From positions 248,846 through 312,845 of the forward strand of contig NZ_ATTM01000003.1 of the NCBI RefSeq assembly GCF_000419685.1: a stretch of DNA of 64,000 nucleotides, read 5' to 3'. The notes under the pieces are model-generated. The model searched no databases, had not been told where the DNA came from, and saw nothing but the letters and a program-made list of their open reading frames with translations. How positions within the stretch are numbered: the stretch's first letter is position 1; each line of letters opens with the position of its first letter. Positions 44,155 through 54,006 of the stretch are shown here, piece by piece. The stretch comes from Flavobacterium antarcticum DSM 19726. GTDB taxonomy: Bacteria > Bacteroidota > Bacteroidia > Flavobacteriales > Flavobacteriaceae. The position numbers and the translations under genes are program-made.

Positions 44155-45204
44155 ATGGAAAACCCAACGTATCTGAACATACATCCAAAATTCAAATTAA
44201 ACGGCCATAATCTATCTAAAGATGATTTATATGTTGTGGCTTACAGTTATATTAAAGAAGGCGACGAGTCTGAAAAACCTGTGGGTGAATTTATTCTTGA
44301 CTGGTTTGATGAAAAGCCGTACATAGAAATGCATACTTCTGGAAGTACTGGAATTCCAAAGCTGATAAGGGTTTCAAAACAATCAATGGTTAATTCTGCT
44401 ATTGCATCAGGTACTTTCTTTGATTTGCAGTATGGTTCTCGCATTTTAAATTGTTTGCCAATGAAATACGTGGCAGGAAAGATGATGTTTGTAAGAAGTT
44501 TCGTATTAGGACTCGAAATGGATTTTGTTCCACCTTCGCTTCATCCTTTAGAAAAGCTCGAAGATTGTTACGACTTTTCGGCAATGGTTCCTTTGCAAGC
44601 TCAAAATTCGTTAAAAGATTTACATAAAATCAAAAAATTAATTGTTGGTGGTGCGAAAATAAATGCAAAACTTGAAAAAGAACTGCTACGGTTGAAGAAA
44701 ACAGAATGCTACGAAACATTTGGAATGACTGAAACGGTTTCGCATATTGCTGCTAAAAAAGTGGGAGAAAAATCATTTAGGCTGATGCCAAATGTATCCA
44801 TTGAAACGGACAACAGAAGTTGTTTGATCATCAATGCGCCACAATTATTGGACGAACCAATAGTGACCAATGACTTAGTCGAAATCGTAGAGGGCAACCA
44901 ATTTAAATTTTTAGGAAGACTAGACAACGTGATCAATTCTGGTGGTGTGAAAATAAATCCAGAACAAGTGGAGGAGAAACTTCTTGATAAAATCAGCCCT
45001 CGTTTTATGATATCGGGAAAACCAGATCTTGATTTGGGCGAAAAAGTAGTACTGCTTATTGAATCAGAACCTTTCCCAATTGAAGAAAGTATTTTTGAAA
45101 ATTTAGAACGCTTTGAAAAACCCAAAGAAGTTCATTTTATAACGCATTTCAAAGATTCAAATAACGGCAAATTGCTTCGCCGAGAAACCTTAGCTTTAGT
45201 GTAA
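44155..45204 (+). CDS. menE: o-succinylbenzoate-CoA ligase (short Bacteroidetes form)
   Basis: This 349-aa AMP-binding enzyme has the P-loop HTSGSTGIPK (about 60-69), YETFGMTET (adenine/substrate), FLGRLDNVINSGGVKINPEQVE and the catalytic-Lys end segment NNGKLLRRE. It activates o-succinylbenzoate with CoA for menaquinone synthesis. It is shorter than classical acyl-CoA synthetases by loss of N-terminal sequence, as usual in this phylum. No other men gene is in view, so the assignment rests on length and resemblance. Confidence 0.82.
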   Translation: MENPTYLNIHPKFKLNGHNLSKDDLYVVAYSYIKEGDESEKPVGEFILDWFDEKPYIEMHTSGSTGIPKLIRVSKQSMVNSAIASGTFFDLQYGSRILNCLPMKYVAGKMMFVRSFVLGLEMDFVPPSLHPLEKLEDCYDFSAMVPLQAQNSLKDLHKIKKLIVGGAKINAKLEKELLRLKKTECYETFGMTETVSHIAAKKVGEKSFRLMPNVSIETDNRSCLIINAPQLLDEPIVTNDLVEIVEGNQFKFLGRLDNVINSGGVKINPEQVEEKLLDKISPRFMISGKPDLDLGEKVVLLIESEPFPIEESIFENLERFEKPKEVHFITHFKDSNNGKLLRRETLALV

Positions 45205-45215
45205 AACTTCTTAAA

Positions 45216-45252
45216 CAAAAAAAAAGCCTGATTCTTTCGAATCAGGCTTTTT
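45216..45252. terminator. bidirectional terminator between menE and the OmpA-family gene
   Basis: AGCCTGATTC pairs with GAATCAGGCT around a TTTC-type loop (about 45225-45248). It is flanked by a ten-A run and a T-run, serving the two convergent genes. Confidence 0.85.
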
Positions 45253-45274
45253 GCTTATCTAAAATTCCGTAGAA

Positions 45275-46546
45275 TTATTTGATTTGAAAAGTAACTCTTC
45301 TTACAATTTGACGAGCACCTTTAGATGATTTGTTTACTGAAGTATCTTCACCGTTACCTTTAATGTTTAATCTTGATCCACTGATTCCAGCATCAACTAA
45401 GATTTGTTTTACATTTTCAGCACGTTTTTGAGATAATGTTTGGTTGTAATCAGAATTTCCAATTTCGTCAGCATATCCAACTACGTCAGCTGAAGCAGAA
45501 GGGTTAGCAGTTAAATATTTAACTAAGAAGTTAATTCCTGCCACTGATTCTGTTGTTGGTGTACTTGAATTGAAATCAAAGTATACATTAACATAACCGT
45601 CATTGATCAAAGATTTAACGTCAGTTCCTGAACCTGTAGTTCCTGAACCTGTTCCGTATTTAGTATCAAAATAACGCTCTAATTCGTCAGCTACACCATT
45701 ACCGTTACGGTCAATAGTTCTACCTTTTTGATCAACAGCAACACCTGCCATAGAATTTGGCTCAGCATCAAACATATCTGGAACACCATCTTGATCAGAA
45801 TCAGTTAAACCTGTTTCGATTGTAGCAATTCTTCCTTCTAATTCATCTACTTTTTGTTGCAACATAGAATCCATTGCGAACCAGTCAGCATGTTTTTCAG
45901 CTCCACCTAAGTAGAACGCTAAACCTAAAGTTCCTTGGAATAAAATTCCTTGAAAACCTCTTCCAACGTTAGCATTGCTCTGACCGTCCCAAGTTTTATC
46001 CTGACGTGCATTTAATACTGTAGAGAAATCTCCAGTTAAAGCAACTCTGTTTCCAAGTCTAACTTGACCAGTTACACCTGCCATAAAATTAAACATTCTA
46101 TCTGTGAAGTCTTTGTTTTCAGCTTTCAACTGTCCGTATCCAAAACCTGCGTGACCTAAAAGTCCGAAAGTATTTGTCCAAGTTTCAAAACTCATGATAC
46201 GTCCTAAGTTAGCTACAGCTTGTAAATCAGCTCTGTAGTAATGACTTTCAAATGGCATTGAACCATCTTTTTCTGTAAAATTATAATATCCAGCGTCTAA
46301 TTTCAAACCGAATTTATTATTGAACATATATCTAACACCAAAATCAGCATTGTAGAAGCTTGGAGTAGAAGTATAGTAACCTGAAGTTACCGGTCTTTGA
46401 AATTTGTTAACACCACCAGCGAATTCAACCGACCATCTGTTGTAATCAGAAGTTGTAGCATTAGTGTCGTTCATGTTTTCATCTGTTTGAGCATAAGCAG
46501 TACTTAATGCTAAAACACCTGTTAGTGTGAGTAGGAACTTTTTCAT
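45275..46546 (-). CDS. OmpA-family outer-membrane protein with Ca-binding repeats
   Basis: This 423-aa protein has a signal peptide ending near STAYAQ (residues 1-20) and an eight-strand-type barrel region to about 215. A linker carries thrombospondin type-3-like Asp repeats (DSDQDGVPDMFD, DRNGNGVADELE). The C-terminal OmpA peptidoglycan-binding domain (YFDFNSSTPT to LSQKRAENVKQIL) completes it. It anchors the outer membrane to the wall and is probably abundant. A weak TTATTTTG box with TTG at 23 nt lies upstream. Confidence 0.93.
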   Translation of the reverse strand: MKKFLLTLTGVLALSTAYAQTDENMNDTNATTSDYNRWSVEFAGGVNKFQRPVTSGYYTSTPSFYNADFGVRYMFNNKFGLKLDAGYYNFTEKDGSMPFESHYYRADLQAVANLGRIMSFETWTNTFGLLGHAGFGYGQLKAENKDFTDRMFNFMAGVTGQVRLGNRVALTGDFSTVLNARQDKTWDGQSNANVGRGFQGILFQGTLGLAFYLGGAEKHADWFAMDSMLQQKVDELEGRIATIETGLTDSDQDGVPDMFDAEPNSMAGVAVDQKGRTIDRNGNGVADELERYFDTKYGTGSGTTGSGTDVKSLINDGYVNVYFDFNSSTPTTESVAGINFLVKYLTANPSASADVVGYADEIGNSDYNQTLSQKRAENVKQILVDAGISGSRLNIKGNGEDTSVNKSSKGARQIVRRVTFQIK

Positions 46547-46833
46547 AATTTTTATCGTTTAATTTGGTACAAAATAACATCATATTTTCGAACGAAAAAA
46601 CAATTTTAACAAAATTTTTCATAAAAATCAGTACATTGATTGCGGAATATTTAGCAAAAAGCCTCAGTATGTAGCAATATTATAAAGATTCAAAAAAATA
46701 GTATAACTTTTCCTCGAAAATCGAACTGTTATATAACTTAATATTTATAGTTAATTTCTGTGCAAATTTAACTAATTTTGAATTAAATGTAGCTTTTACA
46801 TATTGAAATTATCCGTAACTACTTAAAAACTTT

Positions 46834-47235
46834 ATGAATATGCGATTTCACACTCGGAAATGGGTTAAACCCGAAGATTTAAATCCCAACTCTACGCTGT
46901 TTGGAGGTAAGTTATTAGCTTGGATTGACGAAGAGCTAGCTTTATACTCTATTATTCAGCTTGAAAACAGCAGAGTAGTAACTAAACACATGTCGGAAAT
47001 CAACTTTAGAAGTTCCGCCAAGCAAGGTGATATCATCGAAATTGGCATTGATGTAGTGAAATTTGGAAATTCATCGCTAACTTTAAAATGCGAAGTCAGA
47101 AATATAATGACTTGGGATACTATTATTTCAATCGACACAATAACGATGGTTAGTTTAGGTGAAGATGGAAAACCAAAAGCACATGGAAAAACGGAAATCG
47201 AATTTGTACGCAATCGAATAAAATTAGATCAATAA
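46834..47235 (+). CDS. acyl-CoA thioesterase (hot-dog fold, YciA-like)
   Basis: This 133-aa protein has the hot-dog segment STLFGGKLLAWIDEELA near 19-35, with the conserved Asp as probable catalytic residue, and the central ITMVSLGEDGKP. It hydrolyses acyl-CoAs; chain preference is unknown. It begins after a 287-nt AT-rich gap in which the only signal I see is a TAATTTTG box at 46773-46780. Confidence 0.9.
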   Translation: MNMRFHTRKWVKPEDLNPNSTLFGGKLLAWIDEELALYSIIQLENSRVVTKHMSEINFRSSAKQGDIIEIGIDVVKFGNSSLTLKCEVRNIMTWDTIISIDTITMVSLGEDGKPKAHGKTEIEFVRNRIKLDQ

Positions 47236-47268
47236 AAAAACCCATACCTTATATATAAGGTATGGGCT
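47236..47268 (-). terminator. terminator of the RND efflux operon
   Basis: CCCATACCTTA pairs perfectly with TAAGGTATGGG (about 47241-47266) and is followed on the minus strand by seven T. It may also act weakly on the thioesterase gene. Confidence 0.85.
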
Positions 47269-47290
47269 TCAAATAAACCTACTCTAATTT

Positions 47291-48688
47291 TTAATTACCG
47301 CCTCCTAAAGCACGGTAAAGCGTAATGACTGCATTATATTGATTGTATTGATTGTCAATCAAATTCAATTCTGTACTTAGCGCTTGATCTTTTGCCGTTA
47401 AAACTTCTAAATAATTAACCAAACCATATTCTAACAATTCATCTGAAAAACCTGCCGCTGATTTTAAAGAAGCTACTTGTTTCTTGCGAATTTCAAGTTT
47501 AGTAGTTTCATTTGTATAATTCTGCATCGCATCTGAAACTTCTCTTCCAGCTACTAATAGCGTTTGTTGAAACTCTAAAAATGCTTTTTCCTGATTTGCT
47601 TTTGCAACTTCAAAACGCGTTTTAACTTGACGCTTGTTGAACAAAGGCTGTGTCAATCCCGTCACCACATTGGCAAACAAAGAATTGGCACTAAACCATT
47701 CTTTCAAATCAATACTTTGCAAACCACCAGTAGCGGTAATTTTCAATGAAGGATAAAATTCGCTTCGCGCTACATTCGTCATTTCAAAATTTGAAATCAA
47801 ATTGTATTCTGCCGCAATTACATCCGGACGTTTTCTTAATAATAGTGCAGGAACACCCACTTTAACCTCTGCAGAAATAGTTTGAGCATCTAAAGTAGAA
47901 CGACTTACTTTTTTAGGTCCTTCACCTAATAATATATTAAAGGCATTTTCTAAAATTGCAATCGAACTTTTCAAATCTTCTTTAATCAATTGAGTTGTAT
48001 AAAGTTGTGCTTCCGTTTGTCGAACGCCAACTTCTGTTACACTTCCCGCCTCTTTCAGCGCTTTAATCACTTCTATACTTTCAGAACGGTTCGTCAAAGT
48101 GCTGTCTACAACTTGCAATTGAGCGTCCAAGGACATCAACTGAAAATAAGTTTTAGCAATGTTCGCGATTAACTGCGTTTGAACCGCTTGTTTTGCTGCA
48201 ACTGTCTGTAAATAACTCGCTCCAGTTGCTCTTTTATTGCTTCTAATTTTTCCCCAAATATCTGCTTCCCAAGAAAGATTTCCGGTCAACTGGTATTGAT
48301 CTGTACTTCTATCTGACAACAAAGCGCCAAATTGAGAATTTTTAGATAACTCTTGGTGTGTCCAATCTGCTCCAAGTCCGATCGAAGGAAAATAACCTGC
48401 TTTTCCTTGTTTCATGTAAGCTTCCGAAGCGGCGATATTTTGCATCGCCATTCGAATATCTAAGTTGTTTTGCAAGCCTTTATTGATGTATTCTTGCAAT
48501 TGTGCATCTGTAAATAAATTGTTCCAAGTCAAATCTCCTAAAGAAGTTGTGTCCGTTGAAACGGTTTCCATTCGGTACAAATTATCGGTTTGTACCTGTG
48601 GACGTTCGTATGTTTTTGCCGTAAAGCACGATTGCATGACAAACGCAACCAATACGGGAAGTGCTACTTTATATATTCTCTTGTTCAT
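47291..48688 (-). CDS. RND efflux outer-membrane channel (TolC/OprM-NodT family lipoprotein)
   Basis: This 465-aa protein has a lipoprotein signal with lipobox VMQSC (Cys21). Two repeated outer-membrane efflux domains are rich in coiled coil (for example IAASEAYMKQGKAGYFPSIGL and KRPDVIAAEYNLISN). It forms the exit duct of the tripartite pump encoded just upstream. It overlaps the RND permease gene by 20 nt, so translation is coupled. Confidence 0.95.
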   Translation of the reverse strand: MNKRIYKVALPVLVAFVMQSCFTAKTYERPQVQTDNLYRMETVSTDTTSLGDLTWNNLFTDAQLQEYINKGLQNNLDIRMAMQNIAASEAYMKQGKAGYFPSIGLGADWTHQELSKNSQFGALLSDRSTDQYQLTGNLSWEADIWGKIRSNKRATGASYLQTVAAKQAVQTQLIANIAKTYFQLMSLDAQLQVVDSTLTNRSESIEVIKALKEAGSVTEVGVRQTEAQLYTTQLIKEDLKSSIAILENAFNILLGEGPKKVSRSTLDAQTISAEVKVGVPALLLRKRPDVIAAEYNLISNFEMTNVARSEFYPSLKITATGGLQSIDLKEWFSANSLFANVVTGLTQPLFNKRQVKTRFEVAKANQEKAFLEFQQTLLVAGREVSDAMQNYTNETTKLEIRKKQVASLKSAAGFSDELLEYGLVNYLEVLTAKDQALSTELNLIDNQYNQYNAVITLYRALGGGN

Positions 48689-51600
48689 TTTCTTCTAAAT
48701 TTTGTGTTTCAACTACCGCTACTTCTGGTTTTCCTGAAATTCGTTCTTGCAATCCTTGGAATATCACGAACAGAATTGGAATTACAAATACTCCAAAAAT
48801 AGTTCCCACTAACATTCCTCCTACAGCACCCATACCAATGGATTGATTTCCTACAGCACCTACTCCTGAAGCTAAAGCCAATGGCAATAATCCGAAGATG
48901 AATGCAAGAGACGTCATCAAAATTGGTCGTAAACGTGCTTTTGAACCTTCAATTGCTGCTTGAAGTAAATCCATTCCGTGTCGGCGTCTTTGTATTGCAA
49001 ACTCCACAATCAAAATCGCGTTTTTCGCTAATAATCCTATCAACATGACAAGTGCTACTTGAAAGTAAATGTTATTTTCCAGTCCGGCGAGTTTTACAAA
49101 CCCGATGGCTCCTGCAATACCCACAGGTAAAGAAAGAATTACTGAAAGAGGTACTAAATAACTTTCGTATTGTGCACTTAATAAAAAGTAAACAAAGATT
49201 AAACTTAATAAGAAAACTCCAATGGCTTGATTTCCTGCAAGAATTTCCTCTCTTGTCATTCCTGAAAATTCATACGTGTAACTTGATGGCAAATGTTCCG
49301 CAGCCACTTCTTGAACTGCTGCAATGGCATCTCCTGAACTAAATCCTGGATTTGCTTTACCATTCACGTTTACCGCTTTCAATAAGTTAAATCGCGCAAC
49401 TGCCTCTGGTCCGTAAATTCTTTTCAAACTTACAAATTGACTAATGGCTACTTGTTGACCTGAAGCGTTTCTGATGTAAATGTTATTAATTGACGATTCA
49501 TCTGCACGATCTTCCGGTTTTGCTTGAATCATTACACGGTATTGTTTACCAAATTTATTAAAATCGGTTGTGTACAATCCACCATAATAGCCTTGCATCG
49601 TATTGAAAATATCAGTCATCGAAACTCCCGCATCTTTCGCACGTTCCACATTAATATCCATTTCGTATTGTGGAAATGAAGGATTAAAGTTGGTCATTGC
49701 ATATTGAATTTCAGGCCTTTGCATTAATGCTCCTAAAAATTCATTAGACACTTGGCTTACTTTCTGCCAACTATCATCTCCTTTATCTTGAATTTTCAAC
49801 TCGAAACCATCTGCCGAACCAAAACCTTGTACACTTGGAGGTGTGAAAAATAATGCTTTTGCATCTTTAAAATAAGCCGTTCTTCCAAATAATTCACGAA
49901 CTACTGCATCAACCGACGTATCGTCTCCTTTTCGTTCTGACCAGTCTTTCAATTTAATAACTGTAAAGGCGTATGAACCACCGTTTACACTATTCAACAA
50001 ACTAAAACCAACCACACTCATTCGTGCTTCTACAACATCCATCGAAGCTAAAATAGAATCTAACTCTTTTACGGCTAATTCTGTTTTCTCTAAAGTTGTT
50101 CCCGGAGGAAGCGTTAAATCTGCCATGATAATTCCCCTATCCTCATTTGGGATAAATCCGGAAGGAGTAGTTTGAAACAGCCAAAATGTTATTCCGCTGA
50201 AAACAATCAATCCTGTAACTGCTATCCATTTTTTACGACCTAAAAACTTTAAAGATTGAACGTAACGGTTGTTCATTCTGTCGAAATTCGTATTGAAAGC
50301 AATGAAGAAACGGTCTTTGAAATTTTTCTTTGCATGAATTGAATCCTGATGTGGTTTCAACAATAAAGCACATAAAGCTGGACTTAAAGTCAATGCATTA
50401 ATTGCTGAAATCAAAATCGCTACCGCTAAAGTAATTGCAAATTGTTGGTAGAAAACTCCTGATGGTCCACTTAAAAACGAAACCGGAATAAATACCGCTG
50501 CCATTACTAAAGTGATGGAAATAATCGCACCTGTAATTTCACTCATCGCTGAAATAGTAGCTTCTTTTGCAGAAGTTGCACCTTCGTCTAACTTGGCGTG
50601 AACGGCCTCGACCACCACAATTGCATCATCGACGACAATACCAATGGCTAGAATCATGGCAAATAGCGTCAACATATTTATAGAGAATCCAAAAACTTGT
50701 AAGAAAAAGAACGTACCAACAATGGCAACTGGAACTGCAATTGCAGGAATTAACGTCGATTTAAAATCTTGCAAGAAAATATAAACTACAATAAACACTA
50801 ACAAGAACGCTTCAATTAAAGTGGTAATTACTTTACTAATCGACGCATCTAAAAAAGTTTTGGTATTGTAAGGAATTACGTAATCTACACCTGGAGGAAA
50901 TCCGGGTTTCGCTTCGTCAATAATTGCCATTACTTCCGTAATAATATCTTGTGCGTTTGAACCTGAAGTTTGAAAAATACCCATGGCAACTCCCTGATTC
51001 CCCATTGCGATATTTTTAGTTCCATAATTGAAACCACCTAATTCTATGGTTGCTACATCTTTCAGACGCAAGAAATTTCCATTTCCTGTTGCTTTAATAA
51101 TGATATTCTCGTAATCTGCAACTTCAGATAGACGTCCTTTATATTTGATTACATATTCATAAACACCATCTGCGTTTTCTCCAAATTTACCTGGAGCTGC
51201 TTCAACGTTTTGCTCTACTAATGCTGCCTGAATATCTTTTGGCGCTACATTGTAACTTGCCATTTTTTCTGGGTCAATCCAAATTCTCATGGAATAATCT
51301 TTGGCACCAAAAACGTTCACTTGTCCAACACCTTTTACACGTTGTAATTTCGGAACCAAATTAATTTTAGCGTAATTCTGAATGTACGTCTCGTCATATT
51401 CTTTGTTTTTAGAATATAAAGCTAAGAACATTAAAGCACTCGTCTGACTTTTTACAGTCGTCACACCCGTTTGAATTACCGCTTGTGGCAACTTAGAAGT
51501 CGCTCTCGCAACTCGATTCTGCACGTTTACTGCTGCAATATCTGGGTCAACTCCTAATTCAAAATAAACTGAAATTTTTGCTGAACCGTCATTTGCTGCA

Positions 51601-51842
51601 GAAGAAGTCATGTACGTCATTCCTTCCACACCGTTGATTTCTTCCTCAAGAGGAATAACCACACTATTCAAAACTGTTTCCGCATTCGCACCCGTATAGG
51701 TCGCGCTAACTTGAACCGTTGGTGGTGCAATTTCCGGATATTGCTCTACCGGCAGAGACATGAGTCCTAAAACACCAAGAATGGTAATCAGGATTGAAAT
51801 CACGGTCGATAAAACCGGTCTTTCTATAAACATTTTTAACAT
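48669..51842 (-). CDS. RND efflux permease (AcrB/HAE1 type)
   Basis: This 1057-aa proton-driven drug exporter of the inner membrane has twelve transmembrane helices and two large periplasmic loops. The proton-relay Asp pair is present in GIVVDDAIVVVEAV (near residues 400-413). The N-terminus FIERPVLSTVISILITILG and the segment FIPNEDRGIIMADL are typical of the hydrophobe/amphiphile group and not of heavy-metal CzcA proteins. It is 6 nt after the adaptor gene. Confidence 0.97.
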   Translation of the reverse strand: MLKMFIERPVLSTVISILITILGVLGLMSLPVEQYPEIAPPTVQVSATYTGANAETVLNSVVIPLEEEINGVEGMTYMTSSAANDGSAKISVYFELGVDPDIAAVNVQNRVARATSKLPQAVIQTGVTTVKSQTSALMFLALYSKNKEYDETYIQNYAKINLVPKLQRVKGVGQVNVFGAKDYSMRIWIDPEKMASYNVAPKDIQAALVEQNVEAAPGKFGENADGVYEYVIKYKGRLSEVADYENIIIKATGNGNFLRLKDVATIELGGFNYGTKNIAMGNQGVAMGIFQTSGSNAQDIITEVMAIIDEAKPGFPPGVDYVIPYNTKTFLDASISKVITTLIEAFLLVFIVVYIFLQDFKSTLIPAIAVPVAIVGTFFFLQVFGFSINMLTLFAMILAIGIVVDDAIVVVEAVHAKLDEGATSAKEATISAMSEITGAIISITLVMAAVFIPVSFLSGPSGVFYQQFAITLAVAILISAINALTLSPALCALLLKPHQDSIHAKKNFKDRFFIAFNTNFDRMNNRYVQSLKFLGRKKWIAVTGLIVFSGITFWLFQTTPSGFIPNEDRGIIMADLTLPPGTTLEKTELAVKELDSILASMDVVEARMSVVGFSLLNSVNGGSYAFTVIKLKDWSERKGDDTSVDAVVRELFGRTAYFKDAKALFFTPPSVQGFGSADGFELKIQDKGDDSWQKVSQVSNEFLGALMQRPEIQYAMTNFNPSFPQYEMDINVERAKDAGVSMTDIFNTMQGYYGGLYTTDFNKFGKQYRVMIQAKPEDRADESSINNIYIRNASGQQVAISQFVSLKRIYGPEAVARFNLLKAVNVNGKANPGFSSGDAIAAVQEVAAEHLPSSYTYEFSGMTREEILAGNQAIGVFLLSLIFVYFLLSAQYESYLVPLSVILSLPVGIAGAIGFVKLAGLENNIYFQVALVMLIGLLAKNAILIVEFAIQRRRHGMDLLQAAIEGSKARLRPILMTSLAFIFGLLPLALASGVGAVGNQSIGMGAVGGMLVGTIFGVFVIPILFVIFQGLQERISGKPEVAVVETQNLEENEQENI

Positions 51843-51848
51843 CGTATC

Positions 51849-52982
51849 TTATTTTTTAGTTGGTGTTGCAGGTTTCGCAACTGAATCTGTTGCTGTTTGA
51901 GGTTGTGCATTTTTATTCTGCGGAATAATTTCAGTATCGTCTCTTAATTTAGACGCGCCTTCTACCACAATAACGTCTCCTTCTTTCAGTCCGTCAGTCA
52001 CAATAAAGTTCAAACCTGAAGCTCCGTTTGTTGTAATAATTGTAGATTTCACTTTGTTGCCTTCTCCAACTACATAAATCAATTGTTTTCCTTGTACTTC
52101 AAAAACTGCATTTTGAGGCACTAAAATCACTTCTTTTTGCTCAATTGGCAAGCGAACAATTCCCGTACTTCCACTTCTCAAAAGTGCTTCTGGATTTTTA
52201 AATTCTGCTCTAAATTCTGTTGTTCCCGTTTGTGGATTAACCAGTCCGTTGATGGTTACAATTTTTCCTTTTATCGCATATTCAGAATCATCTACTAATA
52301 ACAATGAAACTTCAGGAACATTTTTTAGTTTTTCAACTGTGTTTGCTCCTTTGAATGTTTTGTTGAATTCTAATAATTGTTTCTCATTCAAATTGAAATA
52401 AGCTCTCATCACTTTTGAATCAGAAACAGTTGTCAACGGCATTTCGCTTGTCGCACTAACTAAACTTCCTTCTCTATAAGGTAAACTTCCTACCACTCCA
52501 TTCACTGGCGAAGTAATTGTTCCGTAACCAATAGTTGCCGCTACACTTCCGTAAGCACTTTTGGCTTGAGCCAATTTTGCTTTTGCAGTTTCCAATTGAA
52601 CATTACTGATGATTTTTCGATCCACCAAAGGTTTCAATCGGTCTACCTCAACTTGAGCTGCTTGAACCATTGCTTTTGCAGCACCCGCATCTTGTGACAA
52701 GGTTTCTGTTTCTAATTTAAAAAGCAATTGTCCTTTTTTGACCATTTGGCCTTCGTCTACATAAATCTTCTGAATGAATCCGTTCACTTTCGGACGAATT
52801 TCAACATTTTGTTGCCCTTCTAAATTGGCTGTATATTCTTGATAAACGGTTGCATCTTGTTTGGTAACTGTTTCAACTGGAAAAGGTGCGGGACCTTGAG
52901 GAGGCATTTGTTGTTCCTCTTTTTTGCCACACGACACAAGTACAAGGGCAACGATAAATGAAGTTATGGATATTCTTTTCAT
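51849..52982 (-). CDS. RND periplasmic adaptor (membrane fusion protein, lipoprotein)
   Basis: This 377-aa protein has lipobox LVSC (Cys18) after a short hydrophobic signal. Two lipoyl half-motifs (VNGFIQKIYVDEGQMVKKGQLLFKL and GVVGSLPYREGSLV) flank an alpha-helical hairpin. Beta-barrel and membrane-proximal domains follow, and the tail is rich in Thr, Pro and Lys. It links the permease with the outer-membrane channel. It is 11 nt after the regulator gene. Confidence 0.96.
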   Translation of the reverse strand: MKRISITSFIVALVLVSCGKKEEQQMPPQGPAPFPVETVTKQDATVYQEYTANLEGQQNVEIRPKVNGFIQKIYVDEGQMVKKGQLLFKLETETLSQDAGAAKAMVQAAQVEVDRLKPLVDRKIISNVQLETAKAKLAQAKSAYGSVAATIGYGTITSPVNGVVGSLPYREGSLVSATSEMPLTTVSDSKVMRAYFNLNEKQLLEFNKTFKGANTVEKLKNVPEVSLLLVDDSEYAIKGKIVTINGLVNPQTGTTEFRAEFKNPEALLRSGSTGIVRLPIEQKEVILVPQNAVFEVQGKQLIYVVGEGNKVKSTIITTNGASGLNFIVTDGLKEGDVIVVEGASKLRDDTEIIPQNKNAQPQTATDSVAKPATPTKK

Positions 52983-52993
52983 TTGATGTTTAT

Positions 52994-53497
52994 TTAATTA
53001 TTTTGATTTTGGTTATTATTATTCTCTATTTCTTTGAATCTTTTGACGGTATTTTCTAAAATGGATTCTACATTTAAAACGTGTTTTTTATACTCGTGCA
53101 TGTTTTCTAAATTAGCACGTTCTGCGTCGCACGAAATTGTTTTCTCTCTGTAAACCATCATTTTGTCAATAATTTTCTTTTCCAAGTCAATCATTTCTAA
53201 GTAGGTTTGCAATCTATTACTGAACGGTGAAGGTTTAAAATACTTCTTTCTATCACCTGAAACTGTGTAGTAGGTTACTTTTCCTGTTTTCAATAACAAA
53301 TTTAAACTTGTTGAAACTGAACTTTTACTTGCCGACATTCGTTCTAATAAATCCTCGAAGGTCAACCCTGTTTTGCATCCATCAATAATTAAATTTCCCA
53401 AGATGCGAGATGCCAAAGGCGGTAAGTGATGCGTCGTTTCAAAGAATACACCAAACATTTCGATGAGTGTTGCTTTTTCTTTTTCAATTTCTGTCAT
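52994..53497 (-). CDS. GbsR/MarR-family transcriptional regulator of the RND operon
   Basis: This 167-aa protein has a winged helix (LTFEDLLERMSASKSSVSTSLNLLLKTGKVTYY, about 46-78) and an N-terminal helix with FFETTHHLPPLASRILGNL, typical of GbsR-like regulators. A long C-terminal helix follows. As first gene of the pump operon, with a palindrome in its own promoter, it probably represses the whole transcript and responds to a pump substrate. Confidence 0.92.
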   Translation of the reverse strand: MTEIEKEKATLIEMFGVFFETTHHLPPLASRILGNLIIDGCKTGLTFEDLLERMSASKSSVSTSLNLLLKTGKVTYYTVSGDRKKYFKPSPFSNRLQTYLEMIDLEKKIIDKMMVYREKTISCDAERANLENMHEYKKHVLNVESILENTVKRFKEIENNNNQNQNN

Positions 53498-53513
53498 AAC
53501 TGATAATTTTATG

Positions 53514-53546
53514 CAAAGATAAAGCTAGGTTCGGTAAAAACCGAAC
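53514..53546 (-). promoter_or_regulatory. RND operon promoter with palindromic operator
   Basis: The minus-strand -7 box TATCTTTG (53514-53521) is preceded by the inverted repeat GTTCGGT-n4-ACCGAAC (53529-53546). The repeat lies where the spacer and -33 contacts should be, so a bound repressor would block polymerase. It is 17 nt upstream of the regulator ATG. Confidence 0.7.
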
Positions 53547-53594
53547 TAACAGAACTTAATTTTTTGTTAATTTTTATTTAGGAGATTTTTGGCC

Positions 53595-53620
53595 ATAAAA
53601 AAAGCCAGTTTGAACTGGCT
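53595..53620 (-). terminator. terminator of the RlpA pair
   Basis: AGCCAGTT pairs perfectly with AACTGGCT (53603-53620) and is followed on the minus strand by seven T. The stem touches the stop codon of the downstream rlpA-like gene. Confidence 0.75.
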
Positions 53621-54003
53621 TATTTTATAACTTCTATGGTGACGGTAAGTATTCCGTGGTTTTTATTATCTGTAATCTGCATAAAAGCTTCTTTAGATAA
53701 ATCGATATCTCGGGATTTAATAAATGGACCTCTATCGTTTACGGTTACTAACACCCATTTTTTATTCACCACATTCGTCACTTTTAGTTTAGTTCCGAAC
53801 GCTAATTTCCGATGAGCTGCGGTTAATTTCCTATTGTTAAATCGTTCTCCACTTGCTGTTTTTCGTCCGTTAAATTTATCTGCATAATAAGAGGCGTGTG
53901 CATTCTTATTAATGACTTTTCCGGATACATTTTTTTTTGACGAGCAACTTAAAAGAAAAAGAGCAGAAAATAAAATGAGAATCCATTTATTCAATTTCAA
54001 CAT
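53620..54003 (-). CDS. RlpA-like double-psi beta-barrel lipoprotein, copy 2
   Basis: This 127-aa protein has lipobox LLSC (Cys20). The double-psi barrel is SYYADKFNGRKTASGERFN, then TAAHRKLAFGTKLKVTN and VTVNDRGPF. The catalytic-type Asp and His of RlpA lytic transglycosylases are present. There is no SPOR domain. It is a close paralogue of the gene 3 nt upstream. It may cleave glycan strands at the septum or simply bind peptidoglycan. Confidence 0.9.
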   Translation of the reverse strand: MLKLNKWILILFSALFLLSCSSKKNVSGKVINKNAHASYYADKFNGRKTASGERFNNRKLTAAHRKLAFGTKLKVTNVVNKKWVLVTVNDRGPFIKSRDIDLSKEAFMQITDNKNHGILTVTIEVIK

Positions 54004-54006
54004 AAT

